Source: an uncultured Clostridia bacterium (GTDB taxonomy: Bacteria > Bacillota > Clostridia > TANB77 > CAG-508). Taken from it: a stretch of 28,344 nt of DNA. This document shows positions 1 through 8,519 of this stretch, piece by piece. Numbering within the stretch: the first letter of the stretch is position 1; each line of letters opens with the position of its first letter. Below the pieces are notes generated by a model. It saw only the letters and a list, made by a program, of their open reading frames with translations, did no database searches and was not told where the DNA came from. Location: assembly GCA_934121875.1 (NCBI GenBank), contig CAKOVG010000014.1:1-28344 (forward strand), read 5' to 3'. The position numbers and the translations under genes are program-made.

Positions 1-972
1 GCATTAAAACAAATGGGATTTGATAAAGTATTTGACACAAATACTGGGGCAGATTTTACAATTGTTGAAGAAGGAACGGAATTTATAAAAAGACTACAAA
101 ATAAGGACAATTTACCAATGATAACTTCATGTTGCCCAAGCTGGGTAAAATATATTGAAATGAATTATCCAGAAAACATTGAACATTTATCTAGTTGTAA
201 ATCACCACATGAAATGTTTGGAGCATTATTAAAAACATATTATGCTAAAAAAGAGGGATTAGATCCAAACAAAATATTTGTAGTATCTGTAATGCCATGT
301 ATTGCAAAAAAATATGAAAGACAAAGAAAAGAAATGGAGCAAGATATTGATGCGGTTATTACTACAAGAGAATTAGCAAGAATGATTAAACAAGCTAAAA
401 TAGATTTTGTAAATTTAGAAGATGCTAAGTTTGACAATCCAATGGGAGAAGCAACAGGTGCAGGTGCAATTTTTGGGGTGACTGGAGGCGTTATGGAAGC
501 AGCACTTAGAAGTGTTTCTGAAATTGTAACAGGAAAAACTTTAGAAAAAATTGTATTTGAACAAGTAAGAGGAAAAAGTGGAATAAAAAGAGCTGAGATA
601 GAAATTGGAGACAAAAAGGTAAAAGTTGTAGTAGCACATGGTTTAGCAAATGCACAAACAATTATGGAAGAAATAAAATCTGGCAAGGCAGATTATCAAT
701 TTGTTGAAATTATGGCTTGCCCAGGTGGATGTATTACAGGTGGAGGGCAACCTATAAAAAATTCTAAAACTCAAGAAGAGATTGATGTACATAAAAAACG
801 TGCTGAAGCCATGTATTCAATTGATGAAAAAAGTGTCATTAGAAAATCGCATGAGAATCCTGTGCTAAAGCAGATTTACAAAGAATTTTTAGGAGAACCT
901 AATGGAGAATTAGCTCATAAATTATTACATACTCATTATTCTAAAAAAGAAAAATATAAATTTGTCAAGTAA
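1..972 (+). CDS. [FeFe]-hydrogenase catalytic subunit, C-terminal part (5' end outside window)
   Basis: The reading frame is open from base 1, so this is the 3' part (323 codons) of a longer gene. It carries the three H-cluster signatures in order: TSCCPSW, MPCIAKKYE and EIMACPGGCITGGGQP. Their cysteines hold the [4Fe-4S]-2Fe active site that interconverts protons and H2. The tail after the third motif, with HENPVLKQIY and a C-terminal HTHY, is the small-subunit-like extension fused in monomeric or HndD-type enzymes. The ferredoxin-like N-terminus expected in such proteins lies upstream and cannot be seen, so I cannot tell a ferredoxin-dependent HydA from an electron-bifurcating NAD(P)-linked subunit. 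It indicates fermentative anaerobic metabolism. Function is secure; the subtype is open. Confidence 0.95.
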   Translation, partial: ALKQMGFDKVFDTNTGADFTIVEEGTEFIKRLQNKDNLPMITSCCPSWVKYIEMNYPENIEHLSSCKSPHEMFGALLKTYYAKKEGLDPNKIFVVSVMPCIAKKYERQRKEMEQDIDAVITTRELARMIKQAKIDFVNLEDAKFDNPMGEATGAGAIFGVTGGVMEAALRSVSEIVTGKTLEKIVFEQVRGKSGIKRAEIEIGDKKVKVVVAHGLANAQTIMEEIKSGKADYQFVEIMACPGGCITGGGQPIKNSKTQEEIDVHKKRAEAMYSIDEKSVIRKSHENPVLKQIYKEFLGEPNGELAHKLLHTHYSKKEKYKFVK

Positions 973-977
973 AAATA

Positions 978-1014
978 GTAGAAAAAAAGTGGAAATTTGT
1001 TTACATTTTTCTAC
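978..1014 (+). other. Inverted repeat between hydrogenase and era, overlapping the era -35 box
   Basis: GTAGAAAAA (978-986) is exactly complementary to TTTTTCTAC (1006-1014), with a 19-nt loop. The candidate -35 hexamer of era lies at the 3' edge of the loop. It may be a weak hydrogenase terminator or an operator; no long T-run follows. Function unknown. Confidence 0.4.
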
Positions 1015-1028
1015 AAAATTTGTATTAT
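1000..1028 (+). promoter_or_regulatory. Candidate sigma-A promoter for era
   Basis: TTTACA at 1000-1005 and TATTAT at 1023-1028 are separated by 17 bp. A TATAAT overlaps at 1026-1031 but would give a 20-bp spacer. It lies in the 106-bp gap between the hydrogenase stop and era, about 50 bp upstream of the start codon. Confidence 0.5.
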
Positions 1029-1078
1029 AATAGTAATATAATTACTAAGTTAAAAAATATAATTAGGTAGGAGAAAAT

Positions 1079-1984
1079 ATGGAAAAATTTAAATCAGGAT
1101 TTGTAGCAATTGTTGGAAGAACAAATGTAGGAAAATCAAGCATATTAAATGATATGGTTGGTCAAAAGGTAGCGGTGGTTGTTAATAAACCACAAACTAC
1201 AAGAACAGCAATTAAAGCAATAGTAAATAGAAAAAATTCACAAATAATATTCACAGATACGCCAGGAATTCATAAACCAAAATCAAAATTAGGCAATACT
1301 ATGAATGACACTGCGTGGGGCAGTATTCCGGATGCAGATATACTTTTATTTGTTGTGGAAGCTACCTCAGACGAAATTGGAAAAGGCGATCAAATGATTT
1401 TAGACAAAATTAAAGAAGCAAAAGCAAACACAATCTTGATAATTAATAAAATTGATTTAGTAAAAAAAGAGCAAGTTTTCAAGCTAATAGAAACATTTAA
1501 AGACGAGTATAATTTCAAAGCCATTATTCCAATTTCTGCTTTAAAAGCAAAAGACACAGAAATTATACTTGAAGAAATTGAAAGGAACCTTAAAGAAGGC
1601 CCTGCATATTATGATATAGATGAATATACAGACCAAACTTTAAGAGATATAGCCTCTGAAACAATTCGTGAAAAAGCATTAAAACTTTTGCAAGATGAAG
1701 TGCCACATGGAATATTTGTAGAAGTTGAAAAAATGAAAAGAGGAAAAACTAGAGATAATGAGCCAATTTTCAACATAGAAGCTACAATTTATTGTTTAAG
1801 AGATTCACACAAAGGTATAATTATTGGAAAAAATGGCTCTATGCTTAAAAAAATTGGTACTTATGCTAGAGAAGATTTAGAAAAAGAATTACAAGATAAA
1901 GTTAATTTACAATTGTGGGTAAAAGTGCGTGAAGATTGGATAAATAATGATAAGTTTGTAAAGCTATTTAAAAATACAGACTAG
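1079..1984 (+). CDS. era: GTPase Era
   Basis: Era is a Ras-like GTPase with a KH domain that binds the 3' end of 16S rRNA and is needed for 30S subunit maturation. The 301-aa length is typical. The G1 P-loop GRTNVGKS is at residues 13-20, followed by the switch segment KPQTTRT (37-43), G3 DTPG (60-63), G4 NKID (123-126) and a G5-like SAL segment. The C-terminal KH domain has the loop IIGKNGS near residue 250. A strong AGGAG lies 7 nt before the ATG. It begins the era-yqzL-recO order known from Bacillus and relatives, with its own candidate promoter upstream. No odd features. Confidence 0.97.
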   Translation: MEKFKSGFVAIVGRTNVGKSSILNDMVGQKVAVVVNKPQTTRTAIKAIVNRKNSQIIFTDTPGIHKPKSKLGNTMNDTAWGSIPDADILLFVVEATSDEIGKGDQMILDKIKEAKANTILIINKIDLVKKEQVFKLIETFKDEYNFKAIIPISALKAKDTEIILEEIERNLKEGPAYYDIDEYTDQTLRDIASETIREKALKLLQDEVPHGIFVEVEKMKRGKTRDNEPIFNIEATIYCLRDSHKGIIIGKNGSMLKKIGTYAREDLEKELQDKVNLQLWVKVREDWINNDKFVKLFKNTD

Positions 1985-2072
1985 TTTTACAAATTATACC
2001 AGTATAAAATTCAAGAATAAGCGAAAGATAAGGTTAGAAGCAAAACTTCTAGGATAGGAGATGAAGTGTAAC

Positions 2073-2249
2073 ATGATGGAAAAACAAATTAAAGATTTAG
2101 CATGGAATACTTTTAAAAAAACAGGAAACATTGACACATTTATGGAATTAATGCAAGTAGAAAATATAGAAAAAAACATAGCTAAAAATGTAGAGGAAAC
2201 GCAATATGGGAATATTAAAAACGAAGGGGATAATCCTTTTAGAAAGTAA
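2073..2249 (+). CDS. yqzL: YqzL-like small protein between era and recO
   Basis: A small protein of about 58 residues. Its first part (residues 1-30: LAWNTFKKTGNIDTFMEL) matches the YqzL pattern of an aromatic helix followed by TG-[SN]-IDTY/F. In Bacillus, yqzL occupies the same place between era and recO, and its function is not established. The ATG at 2061 directly abuts the AGGAG (2056-2060), so I prefer ATG 2073 (or 2076), which gives workable spacing. A short hairpin (TAGAAG/CTTCTA, 2035-2051) sits just before the ribosome site. The 3' end overlaps recO by 44 nt in a different frame, suggesting translational coupling. The charged C-terminus beyond residue 35 is longer than in the short Bacillus protein. 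Confidence 0.75.
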   Translation: MMEKQIKDLAWNTFKKTGNIDTFMELMQVENIEKNIAKNVEETQYGNIKNEGDNPFRK

Positions 2250-2931
2250 CATGAATGATTTTGATAAAATGGTAACTATACTTACTCCAAATGGTAAAAT
2301 TGGGTGTGCGGCAAAAGGGGCTAGAAGACCAAAGAGCCTTTTAATGTCAGGCACTCAATTTTTGTGCTTTGGAGAATATTTGCTATATCAAAGCAGTAAC
2401 AGCTATCATATAAACTCATGTGATACAATTGAAGTTTTTTATAATATTCGAACAGATTTAGATAAACTCAAATATGCTGCATACATTACAAAAATAATAA
2501 ATGATGTCACAGACGAAAATCAAAATACATATAAAATTTTGCAATTATATTTAAACACTTTATACATGATATCAGAAGAAGAAAAAAACTTAGATTTTGT
2601 AATATCAGTATTCAAACTAAGGCTATGTTGCTTACTAGGATTTATGCCAGAAATAAAGCAATGTGGTAATTGTAAAACACAAGATAACTTAAACTATTTT
2701 AGCTTGCAAGATAATTGCTTAAAATGTTCAGCTTGTGGAAAAGTAGATAAAAGTGCAATACAAATATCAGACTCAACTAGAACTGCAATTCAATATATAG
2801 TATTAGCAGATGCTAAAAAGATATTTTCTTTTAACATTTCAGAAAAAAACTTAAAAGAACTAGAATTACTTACAAAATTATATTTAAATGATAAACTTGA
2901 AAAAGAATATAAATTAGAAGAACTATTATAA
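2206..2931 (+). CDS. recO: DNA repair protein RecO
   Basis: RecO acts with RecR (and RecF) to load RecA onto SSB-coated single-stranded DNA in gap repair. The 241-aa length is normal. The N-terminal OB-fold (about 1-80) has the typical opening LKTKGIILLES and the basic patch KGARRPKS. The helical C-terminal domain carries the zinc-binding cysteines seen in many RecO proteins: C153-x2-C156 and C174-x2-C177, with C171 nearby. The start lies inside the end of yqzL. The next gene starts 10 bp downstream, so era-yqzL-recO may be co-transcribed with what follows. Confidence 0.95.
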   Translation: MGILKTKGIILLESNMNDFDKMVTILTPNGKIGCAAKGARRPKSLLMSGTQFLCFGEYLLYQSSNSYHINSCDTIEVFYNIRTDLDKLKYAAYITKIINDVTDENQNTYKILQLYLNTLYMISEEEKNLDFVISVFKLRLCCLLGFMPEIKQCGNCKTQDNLNYFSLQDNCLKCSACGKVDKSAIQISDSTRTAIQYIVLADAKKIFSFNISEKNLKELELLTKLYLNDKLEKEYKLEELL

Positions 2932-2941
2932 AGGGGATTTT

Positions 2942-4336
2942 ATGAATAATAATCAAAAACTAAAATGGAGAAAACTAGATAATTCAGCAAAACTATTTCC
3001 AATAATATCAACAAAAAAATTTAGTACAATATTTCGTTTGTCTGTTGTATTAACTGAAACTATAGAACAACAAAAACTAAAAATAGCCACAGAAAAAGCA
3101 TTGGCAACATTCTCAAATTTTAAAGTTAGGCTAAGAACAGGATTTTTTTGGTATTATTTAGAAGAAAATAACAGAGAAATTATAATATATCCAGAAGATA
3201 GGTATCCATGTAGATACATAGGCTATAGAACTAATAATGGATATTTATTTAGAGTATCATATTACAAAAATAAAATAAATGTAGAAGTATTTCATGCTTT
3301 AACTGATGGAAACACAGCTACAGAATTTGTAAAAACTATAATTTATGAATATTTAAATTTATGTCATGATTTTAATGAAAAATTTTCAGCAAAACTAATA
3401 AGACCACAGGTACAAGATATAGAAGATAGCTATTTAAAAAATTATGATAAAACTTTGCATTTTAAAGATAATTCAGGAAGAGCATACATTATACGAGGTA
3501 AAAAACTATTACCATATCAAGCAGGAACTACACAAGTATTTATTGATTTAAAACCAGTAATTAAAACATGTAGAAGGCTAAAAGTTACAGTAACTGAATA
3601 CTTTACTGCTATATTAATATATTGTATATACCAACAACAAAAAAATACAAAAGATAAAAAAAGCATAAAAGTATGTATACCAGTAAATTTGAAAAAGTTT
3701 TTTCCATCCAATACAATAACAAACTTTTTTTCATACATGACTGTTGTTGCTAAATCTGGAAAAACAGACCTAACAAACTTTGAAGAAATATTAGAGTATG
3801 TTCAAGATTTTTTTGGAGACAATTTACAAAAAGAAAGTATAGCAAAAACAATGGCTCATAATGTTAAATTAGGAAATCAAATACTTATAAGAATAATACC
3901 ACTTTTTATAAAAAAATTGATATTAAAACTTGTGTATGGAGAAATTCAAAAGTATACAACAACTACTTTTTCAAATTTAGGAAAGATAAATTTTTTACCA
4001 GAATATGAGCAATATATAGAAAATTTCTTTTTTATAATTGCACCAGAAAAGGCAGAAAAAATAAAATGCACAATATGTTCTTATAAGGACAATATAATAT
4101 TTTCAGTTGGATCTATTTTGCGAGAAAATAATATTGAAAAAAGCTTTGCAGAATTTTTAGAAAAACAAGGAATTAAAACTCAAATTATAACAAATGATAT
4201 TTATGCCAAAGAGGAAAATGAGTTATACCCTAAGATAGATGGACTACCACTAATAAACATGATTAAACAAAGAAAGCAAAAAATAAAAAATGGAGTGACG
4301 TTAAAGGAAACGTTTAAAAGGAAATTTCATATATAA
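2942..4336 (+). CDS. Condensation/alcohol-acetyltransferase-like acyltransferase
   Basis: A 464-aa protein of the CoA-dependent acyltransferase (condensation, chloramphenicol acetyltransferase-like) fold. The main signature is VFHALTDG, giving the HxxxDG catalytic motif at H118 and D122-G123. The first His of the classical HHxxxDG is Phe here, as in alcohol-acetyltransferase-like members. A second-half segment FSYMTVVAK and a basic tail are also visible. There is no signal peptide or membrane segment, so it is probably cytoplasmic. AAAGGGG precedes the ATG. It sits 19 bp before a membrane-anchored esterase, and the pair precedes glycosyltransferase and CDP-glycerol transferase genes. I infer a role in acylating an envelope component or small molecule. 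The substrate cannot be read from the sequence. Confidence 0.65.
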   Translation: MNNNQKLKWRKLDNSAKLFPIISTKKFSTIFRLSVVLTETIEQQKLKIATEKALATFSNFKVRLRTGFFWYYLEENNREIIIYPEDRYPCRYIGYRTNNGYLFRVSYYKNKINVEVFHALTDGNTATEFVKTIIYEYLNLCHDFNEKFSAKLIRPQVQDIEDSYLKNYDKTLHFKDNSGRAYIIRGKKLLPYQAGTTQVFIDLKPVIKTCRRLKVTVTEYFTAILIYCIYQQQKNTKDKKSIKVCIPVNLKKFFPSNTITNFFSYMTVVAKSGKTDLTNFEEILEYVQDFFGDNLQKESIAKTMAHNVKLGNQILIRIIPLFIKKLILKLVYGEIQKYTTTTFSNLGKINFLPEYEQYIENFFFIIAPEKAEKIKCTICSYKDNIIFSVGSILRENNIEKSFAEFLEKQGIKTQIITNDIYAKEENELYPKIDGLPLINMIKQRKQKIKNGVTLKETFKRKFHI

Positions 4337-4355
4337 TATAGTTAGGAAGCGGAAT

Positions 4356-5243
4356 ATGAATAAAATAATAAAAATAAGTATAATCATATTAATAACCATG
4401 TTAATAGGAATAATAATTGAAGCAACTTATAGATTTAATGGTAATATACAAGCTCAGCCAAATGAAGAAAAAAACTATAATATAACTGAAGAAAAATTTT
4501 CACAAAGAAAAGTATTTGTACTTACACCAAAAAATGAAAAATCAAAAAAGGTAATATTGTATATACATGGAGGAGCTTATGTAGGAGAAATAGAACAAGA
4601 ACATTGGTTATTTTTTAATGAAATAATAAAAGATACAAATGCAACAATAATAGTACCAGACTATCCATTAGTACCACAGTATAACTATGAAGATGTATTT
4701 AATATGGTTTTACCACTATATGAGAAAACATTAGAAAAAGTTAAACAAGAAAATTTAATACTAATGGGAGATTCTGCAGGAGCAGGAATGAGTTTGTCTC
4801 TTGTACAAAAAATAGCAGAAGACAAGCTTGCACAACCAAGTAAAACAATTCTAATTTCACCATGGTTAGATGTAACTATGTCAAACAAGGAAATAGATAG
4901 TATTCAAAAAAAAGATTCAAAGTTAAATAAAAATATTTTAAAAATAGTAGGAAAGTTTTATGCAAAAACGGAAGAAAATATAACAAATTATTTAGTAAGC
5001 CCAATTTATGGAAAGTTAGAAGAAATAAATAATTTAGTTATATATACAGGAACAAATGATATACTTAATCCAGACGTACATATATTGAATCAAAAGTTAA
5101 AAAATAATGGAATAAATGCAAAAATAAACGAATACGAAGGAGCAATTCACAACTGGATACTAGAGAAATATGTTGATAAAAAATACGATGATGAATTAGC
5201 AAAAAATGCATATAAAAATTTAATTTCTGATATAAATAAATAA
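4356..5243 (+). CDS. Membrane-anchored alpha/beta hydrolase (HSL-type esterase)
   Basis: A 295-aa alpha/beta hydrolase of the hormone-sensitive-lipase type. The N-terminus (about residues 4-21, IIKISIIILITMLIGIII) is a hydrophobic anchor or uncleaved signal, placing the catalytic domain outside. The oxyanion motif HGGAY is at 71-75, the nucleophile elbow GDSAG at 138-142 (Ser140), and the probable acid and base are Asp235 (GTNDILNPD) and His265 (AIHNW). It follows the acyltransferase-like gene by 19 bp and probably shares its mRNA. An acyl-adding and acyl-removing pair is an attractive inference, but the substrate is unknown. Confidence 0.8.
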   Translation: MNKIIKISIIILITMLIGIIIEATYRFNGNIQAQPNEEKNYNITEEKFSQRKVFVLTPKNEKSKKVILYIHGGAYVGEIEQEHWLFFNEIIKDTNATIIVPDYPLVPQYNYEDVFNMVLPLYEKTLEKVKQENLILMGDSAGAGMSLSLVQKIAEDKLAQPSKTILISPWLDVTMSNKEIDSIQKKDSKLNKNILKIVGKFYAKTEENITNYLVSPIYGKLEEINNLVIYTGTNDILNPDVHILNQKLKNNGINAKINEYEGAIHNWILEKYVDKKYDDELAKNAYKNLISDINK

Positions 5244-5301
5244 AACTAAAAAACAATGTAAAAGAGCCTACAACATGCTATAAATCAATAAAAACTAGAA
5301 A

Positions 5302-5330
5302 TTGACACAAAACGTAAAATATGATATAAT
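5302..5330 (+). promoter_or_regulatory. Consensus sigma-A promoter for the glycosyltransferase operon
   Basis: TTGACA at 5302-5307 and TATAAT at 5325-5330 are exact consensus hexamers with a 17-bp spacer, 50 bp upstream of the ATG at 5381. It starts a new transcription unit after the esterase gene. Confidence 0.85.
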
Positions 5331-5380
5331 TTTATAGTTAGATTTTGTAATTTAATAGTACAAATGTTAAGGAGAAAGGC

Positions 5381-6616
5381 ATGAACAAAACAATTAAATT
5401 TGGCTTGGGTTTTGTAACAGGAAGACCTAATGTATGTAAAGTAATAAATAATACTTATGAACAATTAGTAAACCAATTTAAAGATTTAGACGACAAAGTT
5501 GAATTAACAGCCTTTATTTTATTTGATTTAGGCTATCAATATACAACAAGGGTTGATTTTTATGGATTAATGCCAAATGTGTATAAAGATATAAAAATTA
5601 AATATATTACTCCAGAAGATATTGAAGAAATGAAAAAAATGTTAATAGGCAGAGAAAAATTAACAAGAGAAGAAGCAGAATTATTTTTTGGACATGGACA
5701 TGCCAAAGGTAGAAATACTTTAATGTATTATGCTTTATTAAGAGGCATGGACTATTTACTATTTTGGGATGACGACGAATATCCTGTAGCATGTATAAAA
5801 GATGAAGGCTCAAAAGAAATTACATGGAAACAGCAAGACAATGTGCGTATGCATTATAACTATATACAAAATGCAGATGTAACAATAGGATATCATTGTG
5901 GATATATTTCACCTATTCCATATGTAGAGTTAAATGAAGATGTGGATGAAGAACTTTTTAGACAGTATATAGAGGCTATTAGTAATGACATCATCTCATG
6001 GGATTCAATAAAAGAAAAATTTACAAAATATAATGGAGTTACATATGCAAACAATGAAATTAGCAATGGAGAAAAAGTATATGAACTTAAAAGTGATGGA
6101 ATTGGAAAATGGGTTGCAGGTTCTACTTTATGTTTAAATTTAAAACATATTGATAAAATACCAGCATTCTATAACCCAGAAGGAGCAAGAGGAGAAGATA
6201 CATTCTTTTCTACTAAACTAAATGACGCAAAGGTATTAAAAGTACCAGTTTATCACTTTCATGACGGTTTTTTAAAATACACAAATGTATTACAAGGAAA
6301 ATATCCAAAAACTTTAAGAAAAATAAAAGTTGAAGACGAACAAATTATTAAAAGATTTATACAAGCTTCAAGAGGTTGGATTAAATATAAACCACTATTT
6401 CAATACATAACACATAAAGAAACATATAAAGAGAAAATTCAAGAGACATACGAAAAATTAAAAACAGGAATTATAGAAGTAAATAAATTATTTGAAAATG
6501 AAGATTGTAATGTATTGCTAGAAGACTTAACTAAGTATGACAAAAATGTAAAAAAACATTATAATGAATATTTAAAAACAAATGAGATTTGGGACAAGCT
6601 AAAATCAGAAATATAA
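5381..6616 (+). CDS. Putative GT-A-fold glycosyltransferase
   Basis: A 411-aa protein with no signal peptide. The segment from about residue 104 (GHGHAKGRNTLMYYALLRG) leading into LLFWDDDEYP (acidic triad D130-D131-D132) has the layout of GT-A transferases: a helix with Arg-Asn before the strand, then the DxD that binds the nucleotide-sugar metal. The later VAGSTLCLNL and GARGEDTFFSTKL segments resemble the acceptor-side motif with the catalytic ED. I do not recognise a specific named family. It has its own consensus promoter, an AAGGAG ribosome site, and is followed 14 bp later by a CDP-glycerol transferase. A role in wall teichoic acid or another glycopolymer is therefore likely but inferred. 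Confidence 0.65.
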   Translation: MNKTIKFGLGFVTGRPNVCKVINNTYEQLVNQFKDLDDKVELTAFILFDLGYQYTTRVDFYGLMPNVYKDIKIKYITPEDIEEMKKMLIGREKLTREEAELFFGHGHAKGRNTLMYYALLRGMDYLLFWDDDEYPVACIKDEGSKEITWKQQDNVRMHYNYIQNADVTIGYHCGYISPIPYVELNEDVDEELFRQYIEAISNDIISWDSIKEKFTKYNGVTYANNEISNGEKVYELKSDGIGKWVAGSTLCLNLKHIDKIPAFYNPEGARGEDTFFSTKLNDAKVLKVPVYHFHDGFLKYTNVLQGKYPKTLRKIKVEDEQIIKRFIQASRGWIKYKPLFQYITHKETYKEKIQETYEKLKTGIIEVNKLFENEDCNVLLEDLTKYDKNVKKHYNEYLKTNEIWDKLKSEI

Positions 6617-6630
6617 AGGAAATTGTATTT

Positions 6631-8250
6631 ATGAAAAAAAGTGTTAATTTAGTTAATGTTAAAATTATTGAAAATAGAATTGCAAATATTGAGATTTTAT
6701 ACAAAACAGATAATAAAATCCACAATATAAAAGCATATTTCAAAACAGAACATCAAAACTATGATTTTGATGTTCAAACATATTCATTTTCACAAGAAGT
6801 GAATTATAATAAACTGACTTTAAATATAAAAATTAACACTGAAAATATATACAAATTTGTATTAGAGGATAATAATCAAAAATTTGAGAATGTAGAATTC
6901 TTAGACAATAAAGACAAAAAAATAAATGAACTAGAAATACCATATAAAATTTTTACAAAAGGATTTACTTTAATTATAGATGATAAAAAAGGTACATTCA
7001 CTATAAAAAAATACAAAGTATTTGAAAAGCTTAAATATGAATTATCTAAAATATTTAAAGCCAGAAAAATATATAAAAAATGGTATATTCTAAATCTATT
7101 AAAAACAGGAGAAAAATATTATTTATTAAATGACAGAATTATGTATGGAGACGATAATGCAGAGCAATTGTTTAGATACATAAATCAAGAGGATAAAAAT
7201 TTTAGTAAATACACATATTTCGTGTTAGATAAAAATTCTCCTAATTTTAAAGATATTAGTAAAGTTGGAAAAGTACTAAAATATGGATCTTTAAAGCACA
7301 AGTTAAAATATATAAATAGCAAAATGGTAATGTCATCACATGCTAGTTATTATGATAGAGTATTTAATCCATTTAATGAACAAGAAATGTCTGTTTATAA
7401 AGATAAAATAAATAAACAATTTGTATTTTTACAACATGGAGTTATAATGAACGATGTTCATAACTTTTTAAACAGAGAGCACATTATAGCAGATTTATTT
7501 GTTACAACTACAAAGCCAGAATATGAGGACGTAGCACAAAACTATATGTATGATAAAAATGCAATTGTATGTACTGGACTTGCTAGGTTTGATAGGCTAA
7601 AAGATGAAAGAAAAAAGATAATTTTAATAGCACCTACTTGGAGAGCATTTCTGGAAAATGTAGAATATACAAATGACAAAGAAAACTCACTAGAAGAGTC
7701 AGAGTTTTATAAAAAATACCAAAGCTTATTAAACAAAAAAGAAATATTAGATGAAATAAAAAAATATGGATACAAAATTCAATTTTTGTTACATCCAGCA
7801 TCAGAAAAATATAAGCAAAGCTTTTTAAATTTACAAAATGAAAACGTAGAGGTTTTATCAACTAAAGATATAAGATACTCTGCATTATTTAAAGAATGTG
7901 CATTATTTATTACAGACTATTCAAGCACACATTTTGATGTAGCATTTTTGCAAAAACCAATTATATATTATCAATTTGACCAAGAAAAATTCTTTACATC
8001 ACACTACAATAGAGGATATTTCGACTATGGAAAAGATGGATTTGGTAAATTGATTAAAGATGAAGAAGATATAGTAAACAAAATTATTTTTTATATTAAA
8101 AATAATTGCCAAATAGAAGAACAATACAAAAATACTATAGAAAACACATTTCATTATTTAGATCATAATAATTCAAAAAGAACTTTAGAAGAAATAAAAA
8201 AATTAAGCAAAAAATGTGAAAAAAATTATAGATTTAATCTAGTACACTAA
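6631..8250 (+). CDS. CDP-glycerol:polyglycerophosphate glycerophosphotransferase-like protein
   Basis: A 539-aa TagB/TagF-type enzyme that would transfer glycerophosphate (or a related polyol phosphate) from CDP-glycerol to a growing wall polymer at the cytoplasmic membrane face. The C-terminal GT-B-like domain has VFLQHGVI with catalytic His269, APTWR, LLHPA, and ITDYSS around Asp429. The N-terminal ~150 residues form a separate beta-rich segment without a recognised domain. The frame extends upstream to a TTG at 6589 inside the previous gene. ATG 6631 is preferred because AAAGGA (6615-6620) lies at good distance. It follows the glycosyltransferase by 14 bp, consistent with one wall-polymer operon. 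Confidence 0.85.
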   Translation: MKKSVNLVNVKIIENRIANIEILYKTDNKIHNIKAYFKTEHQNYDFDVQTYSFSQEVNYNKLTLNIKINTENIYKFVLEDNNQKFENVEFLDNKDKKINELEIPYKIFTKGFTLIIDDKKGTFTIKKYKVFEKLKYELSKIFKARKIYKKWYILNLLKTGEKYYLLNDRIMYGDDNAEQLFRYINQEDKNFSKYTYFVLDKNSPNFKDISKVGKVLKYGSLKHKLKYINSKMVMSSHASYYDRVFNPFNEQEMSVYKDKINKQFVFLQHGVIMNDVHNFLNREHIIADLFVTTTKPEYEDVAQNYMYDKNAIVCTGLARFDRLKDERKKIILIAPTWRAFLENVEYTNDKENSLEESEFYKKYQSLLNKKEILDEIKKYGYKIQFLLHPASEKYKQSFLNLQNENVEVLSTKDIRYSALFKECALFITDYSSTHFDVAFLQKPIIYYQFDQEKFFTSHYNRGYFDYGKDGFGKLIKDEEDIVNKIIFYIKNNCQIEEQYKNTIENTFHYLDHNNSKRTLEEIKKLSKKCEKNYRFNLVH

Positions 8251-8277
8251 AATATGTAAAAAAGGATAATGTAATAA

Positions 8278-8506
8278 ATGGAAAACTATATTGTAAAAAG
8301 ATATGAAGAAAATGCTGAATTAGAAAAAGCAATAAAAAGTTTAACTAATCAAGTTATAGTTGTAGAAAATCGGCTTTGAAATTTTTAGTAAACATTACAC
8401 AGAGAAAAATTACAATGACGAGAATTTATATATATGGTATATAGAAAAAGAAGAACTAAGAAATTCTATAACACATGCTAGATATTATGAAATGATATTA
8501 AATTAA
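8278..8506 (+). pseudogene. Small gene split by a +1 frameshift at CTT TGA
   Basis: ATG 8278, preceded by AAAGGAT, reads 33 codons and ends at TGA 8377-8379 (sequence CGG CTT TGA A). The +1 frame is open from 8366 to TAA 8504-8506. It continues as an ordinary acidic/aromatic peptide (EIFSKHYTEKNYNDENLYIW, then an alpha-helix-like tail). Together they give one 75-aa protein that fits exactly between its neighbours, with pth starting 13 bp later. Possible explanations are a real one-base insertion, a sequencing error, or programmed +1 frameshifting like that in prfB, which also uses CTT TGA. No strong Shine-Dalgarno-like stimulator precedes the site, which weakens the recoding idea. I do not recognise the protein family. 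Confidence 0.6.
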
Positions 8507-8519
8507 AGAGGAAAATTAA

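Noticed and set aside
240..686. Long open frames on the minus strand, here and elsewhere in the window
   Set aside because: They lie opposite clearly identified genes and have biased, low-complexity composition without domains or ribosome sites.
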